A stretch of 52,333 nt of DNA from assembly GCF_002760615.1 (NCBI RefSeq), contig NZ_AWWI01000117.1:1-52333 (forward strand), written 5' to 3'. Each line of letters begins with the position of its first letter. The first letter of the stretch is position 1. This DNA is from Puniceibacterium antarcticum (GTDB taxonomy: Bacteria > Pseudomonadota > Alphaproteobacteria > Rhodobacterales > Rhodobacteraceae). The notes beneath the pieces are model-generated. The model had not been told where the DNA came from. It made no database searches and saw only the letters and a list, made by a program, of their open reading frames with translations. Of this stretch, positions 44,229 through 52,333 are shown in pieces. Made by a program: the position numbers and the translations under genes.

Positions 44229-44795
44229 ATGATCGAGATGATGTCTATCCCGGAGGATGGCATGCTAGGCTTTCGCGTCAAGGGGACGGTGACCGAAGCG
44301 GACTATGAAAGGATACTGATCCCCGCACTGGAAAGTGCGCTTTGCGAACACGACCGACTGCGGCTGTTGGTGCGGATCGAGAACAGCTACCATCACTCTT
44401 CGCTGCGGGCGCTCTTTGTTGATGCGAAGATGGGGCTGACATACTGGAACAAGTTTGACCGGGTGGCGGTGATTGTGACTCGTGGCGCGCTCAACCGGAT
44501 CATGCCCGTCCTGATCCCCTGCCCCGTCATGGTCTTTCCCCTTTCCGAGCAAGAGGCCGCCATGAGCTGGCTGTGCGAACCGCAAGAGAATAGTGCGGAG
44601 CAGGGCGTGCTGTCCTTGCCGGATGCAGACCTGCCCGACGTGCAGAGCTATGAAGACGACCTCAAGATCTTTTTCTGCGCTGACGATCAGGATCATCACC
44701 TGCCGGAGCTTGTGGATCTGCGCAACGCGGTTAGCGGGCGCAACCCCAACAAACGCCGCGCCGCGCGCCAAAGGGTGCAGGTCTGCCCGAGCTGA
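44229..44795 (+). CDS. SpoIIAA-like (STAS-fold) protein with C-terminal extension
   Basis: The first 115 residues of this 188 aa protein resemble the SpoIIAA-like family: GMLGFRVKGTVTEADYERIL, LRLLVRIENSYHHSSLRALF, WNKFDRVAVIVTRGALNRIM. A further 70 residues, acidic then basic (ending RRAARQRVQ), are not part of the fold. No function is established for these proteins; some bind lipids or act in stress or redox processes. It is divergent from the oxygenase gene and followed by a second SpoIIAA-like gene 146 bp on. Confidence 0.72.
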   Translation: MIEMMSIPEDGMLGFRVKGTVTEADYERILIPALESALCEHDRLRLLVRIENSYHHSSLRALFVDAKMGLTYWNKFDRVAVIVTRGALNRIMPVLIPCPVMVFPLSEQEAAMSWLCEPQENSAEQGVLSLPDADLPDVQSYEDDLKIFFCADDQDHHLPELVDLRNAVSGRNPNKRRAARQRVQVCPS

Positions 44796-44941
44796 GGCGA
44801 AGCCGACGGCGCAAGCTGTCGGAGGCGCCTGCCCTGCACCATCGGCCATTGCGCAGGCCGTGCGGGCAGCCCGCAATCCTGCAAAAGGAACCAAATGTCC
44901 GCGGTGCGGGTTCTTCCGGCAACGTAATGGAGGAAGACACC

Positions 44942-45340
44942 ATGCAGACGTTTGCACACGGACCGATCAAGCAGATCCCCACGGATAACCCCAAGGTCTA
45001 TGCGTTCCGCATCTCCGGGCGCATCGACGATGACGCGTCCGAGGCGATGGCCAAGTACATGAACACCGTCTTTGACGAGACCGACAAGGTGAACATGCTG
45101 CTGGACCTGAGCGATTTCACCGGCAGCGACTGGGACAGCATGCTGGACGGCGATGTGATCCAGTCGCGGTTCCGCGCGCTGAGCCATGTGGCAAAATATG
45201 CGGTCATCGGCGCGCCCGACAGCGCGGCGTCGATGATCGGGTTCATGGACAAGATCATTCCGGTCGAGGCGAAAGCGTTCGACAAGACGGAAGAGACCGG
45301 CGCCTGGAACTTTGTCGATGCGCGGCCCGTCACGGCCTGA
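44942..45340 (+). CDS. SpoIIAA-like (STAS-fold) protein
   Basis: From ATG 44942, with GGAGGA upstream, the protein is 132 aa. VYAFRISGRIDDDASEAMAK, VNMLLDLSDFTGSDWDSML and KYAVIGAPDSAASMIGFMDK, ending in EETGAWNFVDAR, match the SpoIIAA-like family (STAS-like fold). It is the shorter of two tandem relatives and ends in a bidirectional terminator facing rplP. Function unknown. Confidence 0.8.
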   Translation: MQTFAHGPIKQIPTDNPKVYAFRISGRIDDDASEAMAKYMNTVFDETDKVNMLLDLSDFTGSDWDSMLDGDVIQSRFRALSHVAKYAVIGAPDSAASMIGFMDKIIPVEAKAFDKTEETGAWNFVDARPVTA

Positions 45341-45379
45341 CACATCCAGCCCTCGCGACGCAAGGGTTTTCAAAAACAC

Positions 45380-45413
45380 AAAAGCCCCCGCCGATCGCTC
45401 GGCGGGGGCTTTT
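45380..45413. terminator. Bidirectional terminator between the SpoIIAA-like gene and rplP
   Basis: AGCCCCCGCCGA (45383-45394) pairs perfectly with TCGGCGGGGGCT (45399-45410) around a 4-nt loop, with A/T runs on both sides. It ends the rplB-rplP transcript as well as the SpoIIAA-like one. Confidence 0.9.
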
Positions 45414-45448
45414 GCATTTATCGCCGCGGGGGTAAGCCCGCGACCCGG

Positions 45449-45862
45449 TTACCAATCCTCGCGGAGGACAACACGGGTTTTGATCGGCAGCTTCATCGCG
45501 GCAAGGCGCAGGGCCTCACGTGCGGTGGTTTCGTCCACGCCGTCGAGTTCGAACATGACGCGGCCCGGCTTGACCTTGCAGGCCCAGAAATCGACGGAGC
45601 CTTTACCCTTACCCATCCGAACTTCGGTGGGTTTGGAAGTGACCGGTGTATCCGGGAAAATGCGGATCCAGACACGGCCCTGACGCTTCATGTGACGTGT
45701 CATCGCGCGGCGAGCCGCTTCGATCTGACGCGCTGTCACACGCTCGGGCTGAAGTGCCTTGAGACCGAAGGTCCCGAAGTTCAGGTCGCTACCGCCTTTG
45801 GCCAGACCGGAAATCCGGCCCTTATGCTGTTTGCGGAATTTTGTACGCTTTGGCTGAAGCAT
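45449..45862 (-). CDS. rplP: 50S ribosomal protein L16
   Basis: The 137 aa protein has [40 protein letters not shown] and the loop [21 protein letters not shown]16 lines the A site and peptidyl-transferase region. In E. coli an arginine of L16 is hydroxylated by a 2OG oxygenase (YcfD). It follows rpsC by 3 bp; rpmC does not follow, contrary to the usual order. Confidence 0.98.
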   Translation of the reverse strand: MLQPKRTKFRKQHKGRISGLAKGGSDLNFGTFGLKALQPERVTARQIEAARRAMTRHMKRQGRVWIRIFPDTPVTSKPTEVRMGKGKGSVDFWACKVKPGRVMFELDGVDETTAREALRLAAMKLPIKTRVVLREDW

Positions 45863-45865
45863 CGC

Positions 45866-46588
45866 TTATCTCCGATCATCGCGACGACCGCCGCCAGCAC
45901 CACGGGGTGACGGGCCGTCCTGGAGTTCCTGTGACTTGCGGTCACGTGCTTGAGGGTCGTGCTCCATGATCTCGCCTTTGAAGATCCAGACCTTGATCCC
46001 GATGATGCCGTAAGCTGTTGCAGCTTCGACATGTGCGTGATCGATGTCCGCGCGGAGCGTGTGCAGCGGCACACGACCTTCACGATACCATTCGGTCCGG
46101 GCGATCTCGGCACCGCCAAGGCGGCCCGCGACGTTCACACGGATACCCTGGGCACCCATACGCATGGCGTTCTGCACGGCGCGCTTCATGGCGCGACGGA
46201 AGGACACCCGGCGTTCGAGCTGCTGGCTGATGCTTTCGCCAACCAGACGCGCGTCCAGTTCCGGCTTGCGGACCTCAACGATGTTGAGGTGCAGTTCGGA
46301 TTTGGTCATCGCGGCCAGCTTGCGACGCAGGCCTTCGATGTCTGCACCTTTCTTGCCGATGATGACACCCGGACGGGCGGTGTGCACCGTCACGCGGCAC
46401 TTTTTGTGCGGACGTTCGATGATGACGCGGGACACACCGGCCTGGACGCACTCTTTGTGGATGAACGCGCGGATGGCGAGATCTTCCAGCAGGAGGTTGC
46501 CGTAATCCTTGGTGTCTGCGTACCAGCGGGAATCCCAGGTGCGGTTGATCTGCAGCCGCATCCCGATCGGATTGGTCTTGTTACCCAT
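45866..46588 (-). CDS. rpsC: 30S ribosomal protein S3
   Basis: The 240 aa protein has [20 protein letters not shown], a KH domain with [17 protein letters not shown], and [21 protein letters not shown]3 forms part of the mRNA entry helicase site. A basic, Arg-rich tail ends the protein. It shares one base with rplV. Confidence 0.98.
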   Translation of the reverse strand: MGNKTNPIGMRLQINRTWDSRWYADTKDYGNLLLEDLAIRAFIHKECVQAGVSRVIIERPHKKCRVTVHTARPGVIIGKKGADIEGLRRKLAAMTKSELHLNIVEVRKPELDARLVGESISQQLERRVSFRRAMKRAVQNAMRMGAQGIRVNVAGRLGGAEIARTEWYREGRVPLHTLRADIDHAHVEAATAYGIIGIKVWIFKGEIMEHDPQARDRKSQELQDGPSPRGAGGGRRDDRR

Positions 46589-46968
46589 TAGGCTTGCTCC
46601 TCGATCTGACGCACCTTGATGGTGAGTTCCGAGAACGGTTTCACGATCTTGCCGAACCGGCCACGTGCACGCGGGCGACCGCGCTTGAGCGTGAGGTTCT
46701 TGCCGACATAGGCCTCGGCCACGATCAGCTCGTCCACGTCAAGATTGTGGTTGTTCTCGGCGTTGGCGATGGCCGACTGAAGGCATTTCTTCACATCGTC
46801 CGAGATCCGCTTTTTTGAGAAGGTCAGGTCCGTCAGGGCCTTGTCAACCTTCTTGCCGCGGATCATCGCTGCGACCAGATTCAGTTTCTGCGGGCTGGTG
46901 CGAAGCATGCGCAGTTTTGCCATTGCTTCGTTGTCGGCCACGCGGCGGGGATTTTTATCCTTGCTCAT
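46588..46968 (-). CDS. rplV: 50S ribosomal protein L22
   Basis: The 126 aa protein has [20 protein letters not shown] and the tunnel loop in [21 protein letters not shown]22 lines the peptide tunnel. It follows rpsS by 3 bp. Confidence 0.98.
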   Translation of the reverse strand: MSKDKNPRRVADNEAMAKLRMLRTSPQKLNLVAAMIRGKKVDKALTDLTFSKKRISDDVKKCLQSAIANAENNHNLDVDELIVAEAYVGKNLTLKRGRPRARGRFGKIVKPFSELTIKVRQIEEQA

Positions 46969-46971
46969 GGC

Positions 46972-47250
46972 TTACTTCCGCTTCGCTTTTTTGTCAGCCG
47001 CATGGCCATGGTAGGTCCGTGTCGGCGAATATTCACCGAACTTCTGACCGATCATGTCCTCGGAGACGTTTACCGGGATATGTTTCTGACCGTTGTAGAC
47101 GCCAAACGTCAGACCCACGAACTGGGGCAGGATCGTCGAGCGGCGCGACCAGATCTTGATCACTTCGTTGCGACCGCTTTCGCGGGACGCTTCGGCCTTC
47201 TTGAGCACATAGGCGTCAACGAAGGGGCCTTTCCATACAGAGCGAGCCAT
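46972..47250 (-). CDS. rpsS: 30S ribosomal protein S19
   Basis: The 92 aa protein has [40 protein letters not shown] and [20 protein letters not shown], all diagnostic of S19 in the 30S head. It follows rplB by 3 bp. Confidence 0.98.
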   Translation of the reverse strand: MARSVWKGPFVDAYVLKKAEASRESGRNEVIKIWSRRSTILPQFVGLTFGVYNGQKHIPVNVSEDMIGQKFGEYSPTRTYHGHAADKKAKRK

Positions 47251-47253
47251 TAA

Positions 47254-48096
47254 TTAGCGCCCTTTCTTCTTGGCGTGACGCGAGCGGATGATCAGCTTCT
47301 GCGACGCCTTGTTTGTGTTGCGGGTCTTTGCACCCTTGGTCGGCTTGCCCCACGGAGTAACCGGGTGACGACCACCAGAGGTCCGACCTTCACCACCACC
47401 ATGCGGGTGGTCGATCGGGTTCATAACGACACCGCGAACAGAAGGACGCTTGCCATAATGGCGCATCCGGCCGGCTTTACCGAAGTTCTGGTTGGAGTTG
47501 TCGGGGTTGGACACGGCACCGACGGTGGCCATGCATTCCTGACGCACCAGACGCAGTTCACCTGAGCTGAGGCGGATCTGAGCGTAACCGCCATCACGAC
47601 CAACAAACTGGGCATAGGTGCCAGCGGCGCGTGCGATCTGGCCGCCTTTGCCGGGCTTCAGTTCGATGTTGTGGACGATCGTACCGATCGGCATGCCCGA
47701 GAACGGCATGGAATTGCCCGGCTTGATGTCGGCCTTTTTGGCGGCAACAATACGGTCACCGATGGCCATACGCTGCGGCGCGAGGATGTAGGCCTGTTCG
47801 CCATCATCATACTGCACCAGCGCGATGAACGCGGTCCGGTTGGGGTCATATTCGATGCGGGCCACGGTGGCCGATACGTCGAATTTGTTCCGTTTGAAAT
47901 CTACGATCCGGTAAAGGCGTTTCGCCCCACCACCGCGGCGCCGCGATGTGATCCGTCCGGTATTGTTCCGACCGCCCGATTTCGTCAAACCCTCAGTGAG
48001 AGCTTTGACGGGGCGTCCTTTCCACAGTTCCGAACGGTCGATCAGCACCAGCCCGCGCTGGCCCGGCGTCGTCGGCTTATACGACTTGAGTGCCAT
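47254..48096 (-). CDS. rplB: 50S ribosomal protein L2
   Basis: The 280 aa protein has [40 protein letters not shown] and [20 protein letters not shown], the conserved region at the peptidyl-transferase centre. In the standard S10 operon rplW precedes it directly; here a surface protein gene and about 1.9 kb intervene. Its leader has its own promoter and hairpins. Confidence 0.98.
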   Translation of the reverse strand: MALKSYKPTTPGQRGLVLIDRSELWKGRPVKALTEGLTKSGGRNNTGRITSRRRGGGAKRLYRIVDFKRNKFDVSATVARIEYDPNRTAFIALVQYDDGEQAYILAPQRMAIGDRIVAAKKADIKPGNSMPFSGMPIGTIVHNIELKPGKGGQIARAAGTYAQFVGRDGGYAQIRLSSGELRLVRQECMATVGAVSNPDNSNQNFGKAGRMRHYGKRPSVRGVVMNPIDHPHGGGEGRTSGGRHPVTPWGKPTKGAKTRNTNKASQKLIIRSRHAKKKGR

Positions 48097-48269
48097 GCTT
48101 TCTGTCTTCCGTTAGCAAATGGCAGGGGTATGCCCCCGCCTATGTTAAAGCCCCCCGGCGTCATCGTTTCGCTAGAAACGGTTGACTTGGGTGACCTGAG
48201 TATAGGGCCCCTAAGGTCCCCGATGTATCGTGTCCGACCCACGGGCGGACCCGCGATGGACAAAAGGCA

Positions 48270-48291
48270 AGCCCCGGACGAATCCGGGGCT
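48270..48291 (-). terminator. Hairpin in the rplB leader (possible attenuator)
   Basis: Arms AGCCCCGGA and TCCGGGGCT with a CGAA/TTCG tetraloop form a very stable stem; on the minus strand TTGCC and TTTT follow shortly after. It lies just downstream of a promoter-like pair, so it may attenuate or end transcripts before rplB. Confidence 0.5.
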
Positions 48292-48304
48292 GGGCCGATG
48301 TGGT

Positions 48305-48333
48305 CGTTTAGGGGAGTCGCGGGCGGCGGTCAA
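48305..48333 (-). promoter_or_regulatory. Candidate promoter of the rplB-rplP unit
   Basis: On the minus strand TTGACC (48333-48328) and TAAACG (48310-48305) are spaced by 17 bp, about 210 bp before rplB. The predicted start lies immediately before the hairpin at 48270-48291. Confidence 0.35.
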
Positions 48334-48464
48334 GTGGCTGACGCGGGAAAGACAGGGCCTGTGCGATCAAGCGCGGATTGCGTTATCAAAGAGAGCCAGG
48401 GTGCGGTCGGATCGTGTTACAGCCCGTGTACACCGTCAGGACGGGCCCGCGCTCAAAACGACGA

Positions 48465-48485
48465 GAGGCGTGCCATGCACGCCTC
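48465..48485 (-). terminator. Terminator-like stem after the choice-of-anchor A gene
   Basis: GAGGCGTG and CACGCCTC form a perfect 8-bp stem with a 5-nt loop, 55 bp after the stop; the following minus-strand sequence has only a short TTTT about 7 nt on. Confidence 0.5.
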
Positions 48486-48540
48486 AACCTTCAGGATATT
48501 TATAGGGAGCCGGTTGCCGGACTGCCCGTGTTGGCAGCGC

Positions 48541-49563
48541 TCAGGCGTGCCGACGGCGCGACAGACCAACCACGCCAAGCGCCGCCATGCCGAAGGCCAG
48601 CAGTGCAACCCCAGCGGGCAGCGGAACAGCCGAAACCGTCGGGAGGGTGCCGGTATAGCCTTGCACATGCGCCTCGCCACGCAGGCTTGCAGTTTTTGCG
48701 ACAAGCGTGCCCTCAAACGGGGTGGTGTTTGTCACGTTCGCCAGTGGCGCGAGGATCGAGCCGAAAAACTGCTTCTGAATGGACAGGGTGCCGGTGGCAT
48801 CGGCAAAGTTCCAGATAACGTTGTCAGCCGCCTCAAGATTGCCGCCGCCCGCAAAACCAAACAGGGATACGTTGTTGGCGCCGACGCCGGTCACGTTGAT
48901 GATTGCCGAAACGCCGTCGAGCCCGCCGATGTTCAGGTTCTGGACGACTGAGCCAAGGAAGTTCGAAAAATCGCTGTAGGCCAGTGAAAAGACGAACACA
49001 TCGCTGAGGGATCCGCTCGCCTTGAACTCCAGCGTGCCGCCAGAGGTGAGGGTCGGTGCGGCGGTGGTCGTTTCAGCGGCCAGACTGGTGGAGAGATCGG
49101 TCATTGTCTTGGCGACGTCGGTCGGAAAGCGGTCATCAAAGCCGGCCGTGCCGGACTGCCCCGTCAGCTTTGTGCCCTGGCTCCCCTTGGCCGTAAGCGT
49201 GCCACCGATGGTGGCAGTTCCATTACCGTTGAGCTCCAGATTGGTGTTGGTCACACTGCCGCGCACGGATACGTCGCCGGCATTGTTAATGTTGATGCCT
49301 TCGCCGGTAATATTACCCTCGACCACCAGTTCATCGAAGCTGGATGCAGGTGTCCGGTAAGGTTTACTGTAGACCTGCCGGGTCTGGCTGACATTCATGT
49401 TGCCGCCTACATAGACGCGGCCATCAATTTCTTCGCCAAAGTCGAGATCACCAAGGGTGATGACGTTGAACTGGTTGAGAAGGTCCGCACCTGTGAGGAC
49501 GGCGGCGTTCGCATTTCCGGCCGCCAGAACGGCGGCAACGGTGAGATAGAGAAATCTGCTCAT
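48541..49563 (-). CDS. Choice-of-anchor A family surface protein with VPLPA-CTERM tail
   Basis: The 340 aa protein has a signal peptide (about 1-20), then LNQFNVITLGDLDFGEEIDG and GRVYVGGNMNVS, the opening of the choice-of-anchor A domain (family TIGR04215). Glycine/threonine-rich beta strands follow. The C-terminus has VPLPAGVALLAFGMAALGVV followed by SRRRHA, a VPLPA-CTERM sorting signal with membrane segment and arginines, normally cut by an exosortase. It is therefore exported and envelope-anchored. An AT-rich promoter region lies upstream. The gene interrupts the S10 operon between rplW and rplB. Confidence 0.88.
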   Translation of the reverse strand: MSRFLYLTVAAVLAAGNANAAVLTGADLLNQFNVITLGDLDFGEEIDGRVYVGGNMNVSQTRQVYSKPYRTPASSFDELVVEGNITGEGININNAGDVSVRGSVTNTNLELNGNGTATIGGTLTAKGSQGTKLTGQSGTAGFDDRFPTDVAKTMTDLSTSLAAETTTAAPTLTSGGTLEFKASGSLSDVFVFSLAYSDFSNFLGSVVQNLNIGGLDGVSAIINVTGVGANNVSLFGFAGGGNLEAADNVIWNFADATGTLSIQKQFFGSILAPLANVTNTTPFEGTLVAKTASLRGEAHVQGYTGTLPTVSAVPLPAGVALLAFGMAALGVVGLSRRRHA

Positions 49564-49636
49564 TAATCAATCACTCATAAAAGTTGTAACATTTCACGAG
49601 TGTGGATTAGGAGGAAATCTGTGTTCTGGCAATAAA

Positions 49637-49666
49637 ATTTTAACAATTTGCTTAACGTATTGGTAA
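49637..49666 (-). promoter_or_regulatory. Candidate promoter of the choice-of-anchor A gene
   Basis: On the minus strand TTACCA (49666-49661) and TAAAAT (49642-49637) are spaced by 18 bp in an AT-rich block, about 75 bp before the start. The -10 match is good. Confidence 0.4.
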
Positions 49667-49960
49667 GATTACGCTACGTCACGATTTAAGCCCTCGGGGC
49701 CACATCCCCGCGTCTGACCTTTTTTGGGTGTCACGATCGGTGGAATTCGGAACGTCAGCCCTCCGGGCCAGGCACCACGCACAGTTTGAATTCTCAGCCC
49801 GCCTGCCGCTTCCTGCGAGAGGTCTGTGCGCCCGCGGGGGGCTGTCGTACCGCGCGGGCCCGCCATGTGGGCCGCCTGCCGCGTGTGTTGCAACAGCGAT
49901 CGCACGCGACGGCACCACCCGGAAAGGTCGTAACAGGAAACAAAGGGCTTTGAGAACAGA

Positions 49961-49988
49961 AAACCCCGGCCGCTTGCGCAGCCGGGGT
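49961..49988 (-). terminator. Rho-independent terminator after rplW
   Basis: On the minus strand ACCCCGGC pairs with GCCGGGGT around a 10-nt loop, followed by TTT. It begins about 25 bp after the rplW stop and closes the rpsJ-rplC-rplD-rplW transcript. Confidence 0.8.
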
Positions 49989-50012
49989 CAAATTTTTCAA
50001 CGTTCAATCGGT

Positions 50013-50309
50013 TCAGAGACCGGTGGTCACGTCGATTGTGTTGCCCTCAACGAGCGTCACATAAGCCTTCTTGACGTCCTTGCGACGACCGAGCTGGCCG
50101 CGGAACCGCTTGACCTTGCCCTTGGTGATCGTGGTGTTCACGGCCTTGACCTTGACACCAAAGAGCGACTCAACGGCCTCTTTGATCTGGGGCTTGTTGG
50201 ACGCGATATCGACCTCGAACACGACCGCACCGTTTTCCGACGCCATGGTCGATTTTTCGGTGATGATCGGCTTGCGGATCACGTCGTAATGTTCTGCCTT
50301 AGTGCTCAT
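50013..50309 (-). CDS. rplW: 50S ribosomal protein L23
   Basis: The 98 aa protein has [40 protein letters not shown] and [13 protein letters not shown], typical of L23, which docks trigger factor and SRP at the tunnel exit. It overlaps rplD by 4 bp and is followed by a terminator instead of rplB. Confidence 0.98.
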   Translation of the reverse strand: MSTKAEHYDVIRKPIITEKSTMASENGAVVFEVDIASNKPQIKEAVESLFGVKVKAVNTTITKGKVKRFRGQLGRRKDVKKAYVTLVEGNTIDVTTGL

Positions 50310-50923
50310 TTCAGTCGAGCCTCCAATGCTTCGACACCCGCCTTGGTGAGCACGAGCGTGTCACGGCGAAGGATGTCATAGACGTTTGCGCCCATCGACG
50401 GCAGGATATCCAGACCTTCGATGTTGGCCGCTGCCTTTGCAAAGCCTTCATTCACGGCGGCGCCGTCAATGATCAGCGTGCGCTTCCAACCAAGCGATTT
50501 GATCTGCTTGGCCAGTGCGCCTGTCTTGCCATCGGATTCGGCGCTCTCGATGATGATGAGCGAGCCTTCCTTCATCTTGGCGGACAGTGCATGCTTCAGA
50601 CCCAGCGCGCGAACCTTCTTGGGCAGTTCGTGTGCGTGGCTGCGCGGCGTCGGGCCCTTGTAGATACCACCCGAACGGAAGATCGGTGCCTTGCGGGACC
50701 CGTGGCGTGCGCCGCCGGTGCCCTTCTGGCGATAGATCTTCTTGGTCGAGTAGGACACTTCAGAGCGGCCCAGCGTCGAGTGTGTACCGGCCTGCGCTTT
50801 GTTGCGCTGCCAGCGGACCACACGGTGCAGGATGTCGGCGCGGGGTTCGAGACCAAAAATCTCGTCGCCCAGCTCGACCGATCCGGCAGTCGCGCCGTCA
50901 AGTTTGATCACGTCGAGTTTCAT
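50306..50923 (-). CDS. rplD: 50S ribosomal protein L4
   Basis: The 205 aa protein has [20 protein letters not shown], the tunnel loop [20 protein letters not shown] and [20 protein letters not shown]. In E. coli L4 represses its own operon. It overlaps rplC and rplW by 4 bp each. Confidence 0.98.
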   Translation of the reverse strand: MKLDVIKLDGATAGSVELGDEIFGLEPRADILHRVVRWQRNKAQAGTHSTLGRSEVSYSTKKIYRQKGTGGARHGSRKAPIFRSGGIYKGPTPRSHAHELPKKVRALGLKHALSAKMKEGSLIIIESAESDGKTGALAKQIKSLGWKRTLIIDGAAVNEGFAKAAANIEGLDILPSMGANVYDILRRDTLVLTKAGVEALEARLK

Positions 50924-51798
50924 TTGTCGCCTTCCTTGTTCTCGTCCAGGGTTTCACTCTGGTCGTTGGCCTCACCCTTATCGGATTCGATCTGGGCTTC
51001 GGCCTCGGCCAGTGCGGTTGCCTCGGCGGCTGCTGCGGCTTCTGCTGCTGCTGCTTCTGCTGCTGCGGCTTCCGCGGCGGCTGCGGCTGCAGCTTCCTCG
51101 GCCAGACGCTTGGCTTCTTCACCAGCGGAACGCAGGGCCGCGGGCAGAATGATGTTCTCGGGCGTCGGTTTCTTGACCGCGTCCTTGATCGTCACCCAAC
51201 CACCTTTGGAGCCCGGCACAGCGCCTTTGATCATGATGATGCCACGCTCGGCATCGGTCTTGACCACTTGCAGGTTCTGCGTCGTGACTTTGGCAGCGCC
51301 CATGTGACCGGCCATCTTCTTACCTTTGAAGACTTTGCCCGGATCCTGACACTGACCGGTGGAGCCGTGCGAACGGTGCGAAACGGACACACCATGCGAC
51401 GCCCGAAGGCCGCCGAAGTTGTGACGCTTCATCGCACCGGCAAAACCCTTACCGATCGAGGTGCCGGAAACGTCCACGAACTGACCTTCAAAGTAATGGT
51501 CAGCTGTGATCTCTTCGCCAATGGCGATGAGGTTTTCGGCAGCCACGCGGAACTCAGCGACTTTGCGCTTGGGTTCTACCTTGGCGATGGCAAAGTGACC
51601 GCGCATCGCTTGGCTGACGTTTTTCGCCTTGATCGTGCCGGTGCCCAGCTGAACAGCTGTGTACCCGTGTGCGTCAGCAGTACGCTGCGCCACGACCTGA
51701 AGGTTGTCGACATGGAGAACGGTCACAGGGATCTGCTTGCCGTCTTCCATGAAAAGCCGGGTCATGCCGACTTTCTTTGCTATGATTCCAGAGCGCAT
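50920..51798 (-). CDS. rplC: 50S ribosomal protein L3 with Ala/Glu-rich C-terminal extension
   Basis: The 292 aa protein has a normal L3 core: [20 protein letters not shown], then [20 protein letters not shown] and [20 protein letters not shown], including the Gln region methylated by PrmB in E. coli. The core ends near residue 225. The remaining 65 or so residues are an unusual tail: an Ala/Glu-rich probable helix (repeated EAAAA units) and an acidic end ([20 protein letters not shown]). The usual length is about 210-240. It follows rpsJ by 14 bp and overlaps rplD. Confidence 0.97.
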   Translation of the reverse strand: MRSGIIAKKVGMTRLFMEDGKQIPVTVLHVDNLQVVAQRTADAHGYTAVQLGTGTIKAKNVSQAMRGHFAIAKVEPKRKVAEFRVAAENLIAIGEEITADHYFEGQFVDVSGTSIGKGFAGAMKRHNFGGLRASHGVSVSHRSHGSTGQCQDPGKVFKGKKMAGHMGAAKVTTQNLQVVKTDAERGIIMIKGAVPGSKGGWVTIKDAVKKPTPENIILPAALRSAGEEAKRLAEEAAAAAAAEAAAAEAAAAEAAAAAEATALAEAEAQIESDKGEANDQSETLDENKEGDK

Positions 51799-51812
51799 CT
51801 GTTTCTGCCCCC

Positions 51813-52121
51813 TTAAACCTTGATCTCGACATCCACACCAGCGGCGAGGTCGAGCTTCATCAGCGCGTCCACGGTCTGGGGGGTCGGATCAACGATGTCC
51901 AAAAGACGCTTGTGCGTCCGGATTTCGAACTGATCACGAGATTTCTTGTTCACGTGGGGTCCACGCAGAACAGTGAATTTCTCGATCTTGTTCGGCAGCG
52001 GGATGGGCCCGCGCACAGCGGCACCGGTCCGCTTGGCTGTGTTGACGATTTCCTGCGTGCTGGCATCCAGGACGCGGTAGTCGAAAGCCTTGAGCCGAAT
52101 GCGAATGTTCTGGCTTTGCAT
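51813..52121 (-). CDS. rpsJ: 30S ribosomal protein S10
   Basis: The 102 aa protein has [20 protein letters not shown] and [20 protein letters not shown], diagnostic of S10, which also joins NusB in antitermination. It opens the S10 operon, 151 bp after tuf. Confidence 0.98.
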   Translation of the reverse strand: MQSQNIRIRLKAFDYRVLDASTQEIVNTAKRTGAAVRGPIPLPNKIEKFTVLRGPHVNKKSRDQFEIRTHKRLLDIVDPTPQTVDALMKLDLAAGVDVEIKV

Positions 52122-52200
52122 GATCTTGGCCTTTCGCGGCGTTTGAGTTGAGAGGAGGAGGCAGGTTCATCCTGCCCCCTCATCGAACCCGTATTGGTGA

Positions 52201-52220
52201 GGTGCGCAAAGCTGCGCACC
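52201..52220. repeat. Inverted repeat between tuf and rpsJ
   Basis: GGTGCGC and GCGCACC enclose AAAGCT. No U-run follows, so it is at most a weak terminator or processing site in the 151-bp tuf-rpsJ gap. Confidence 0.4.
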
Positions 52221-52272
52221 CAACGAGGGGTGGTTCCGAGGGTGCACCTGAACGGCGCACCCGAGGCCTGCC

Positions 52273-52333
52273 TTACTCGAGGATTTTGGAGACGACGCCC
52301 GAACCGACGGTGCGGCCGCCTTCGCGGATGGCG
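52273..52333 (-). CDS. tuf: Elongation factor Tu (C-terminal end only)
   Basis: The last 19 codons and TAA stop are visible: AIREGGRTVGSGVVSKILE, the universal EF-Tu C-terminus that carries aminoacyl-tRNA to the ribosome. The remainder lies beyond the window. The tuf-rpsJ order is standard for the str-S10 junction. Confidence 0.95.
   Translation of the reverse strand, partial: AIREGGRTVGSGVVSKILE

Larger units (their letters stand above)
48097..48540. other. Leader region between the choice-of-anchor A gene and rplB
   Basis: 444 bp without a gene. From upstream to downstream on the minus strand it holds a terminator-like stem (48485-48465), a promoter-like pair (48333-48305), a strong hairpin (48291-48270), a lone TATACT (48204-48199), an inverted repeat CGTTTC/GAAACG (48165-48180) and a GC hairpin (48140-48121) just before rplB. 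Confidence 0.5.
49564..50012. other. Intergenic region between rplW and the choice-of-anchor A gene
   Basis: 449 bp. Bases 49564-49680 are strikingly AT-rich for this genome and carry the promoter of the surface protein gene (minus). The rplW terminator lies at 49961-49988. The frames in between (such as 49669-50007 minus) show no family resemblance. Confidence 0.5.

Noticed and set aside
47671-48951. 426-codon plus-strand frame across rplB and its leader
   Set aside because: Antisense to rplB and to the surface protein gene; low-complexity shadow composition.

Overview
The window is GC-rich chromosomal DNA from an alphaproteobacterium, most likely a Rhodobacterales (roseobacter-group) member. 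This rests on the order rpmH-rnpA-yidD, the run yidC-MOSC-engB-argB, a four-gene AapJQMP/BztABCD amino-acid ABC operon, an ATP12 chaperone gene, and the style of the ribosomal proteins. I see no rRNA, CRISPR array, insertion sequence, prophage or integrase; one tRNA (Arg-ACG) is present.

Layout. 1-2796 (minus): a three-gene membrane cassette of a CDP-alcohol phosphatidyltransferase, a sulfatase-fold membrane enzyme and a flippase-like protein cut by the window edge. 3052-6037: a YceI protein, a DUF3494 ice-binding-type secreted protein and a GNAT acetyltransferase. 6395-6471: tRNA-Arg. 6537-10138 (minus): TVP38/TMEM64 membrane protein, MerA/Lpd-like flavoprotein and sensor kinase in one apparent operon. 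10390-21075 (mostly plus): rpmH-rnpA-yidD and, about 5 kb further on, yidC-MOSC-engB-argB-sixA. Between them lie a DUF1127-like protein, a DUF3833 lipoprotein, a RES-type toxin without a visible antitoxin, ttcA and an EAL phosphodiesterase. 21100-25577 (minus): aapJQMP. 25775-31360 (minus): a Deg protease, rarA, crcB, an Rlu pseudouridine synthase, a HAD phosphatase and atp12.

31552-52333 (minus): the S10-spc-alpha ribosomal protein supercluster from the end of tuf to rplQ. It contains rpoA, adk and secY but is broken at three points where its genes are normally contiguous. Between rplW and rplB sits a choice-of-anchor A surface protein with a VPLPA-type sorting tail. Between rplP and rpmC sit two SpoIIAA-like genes and a 2OG-Fe(II) oxygenase-like gene. 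Between rpmD and rplO sit a GFA-family protein and an MDR dehydrogenase. Stem-loop terminators precede each break, and plausible promoters follow, so the supercluster appears to be rebuilt as four or more separate transcription units.

The most unusual small-scale signal is a pair of 11-bp-phased CCATACG arrays (13407-13443 and 32066-32116). They sit in the same orientation and at almost the same distance (about 92-97 bp) upstream of two unrelated genes, ttcA and rplQ. All functional calls come from reading motifs by eye; no database search was run.
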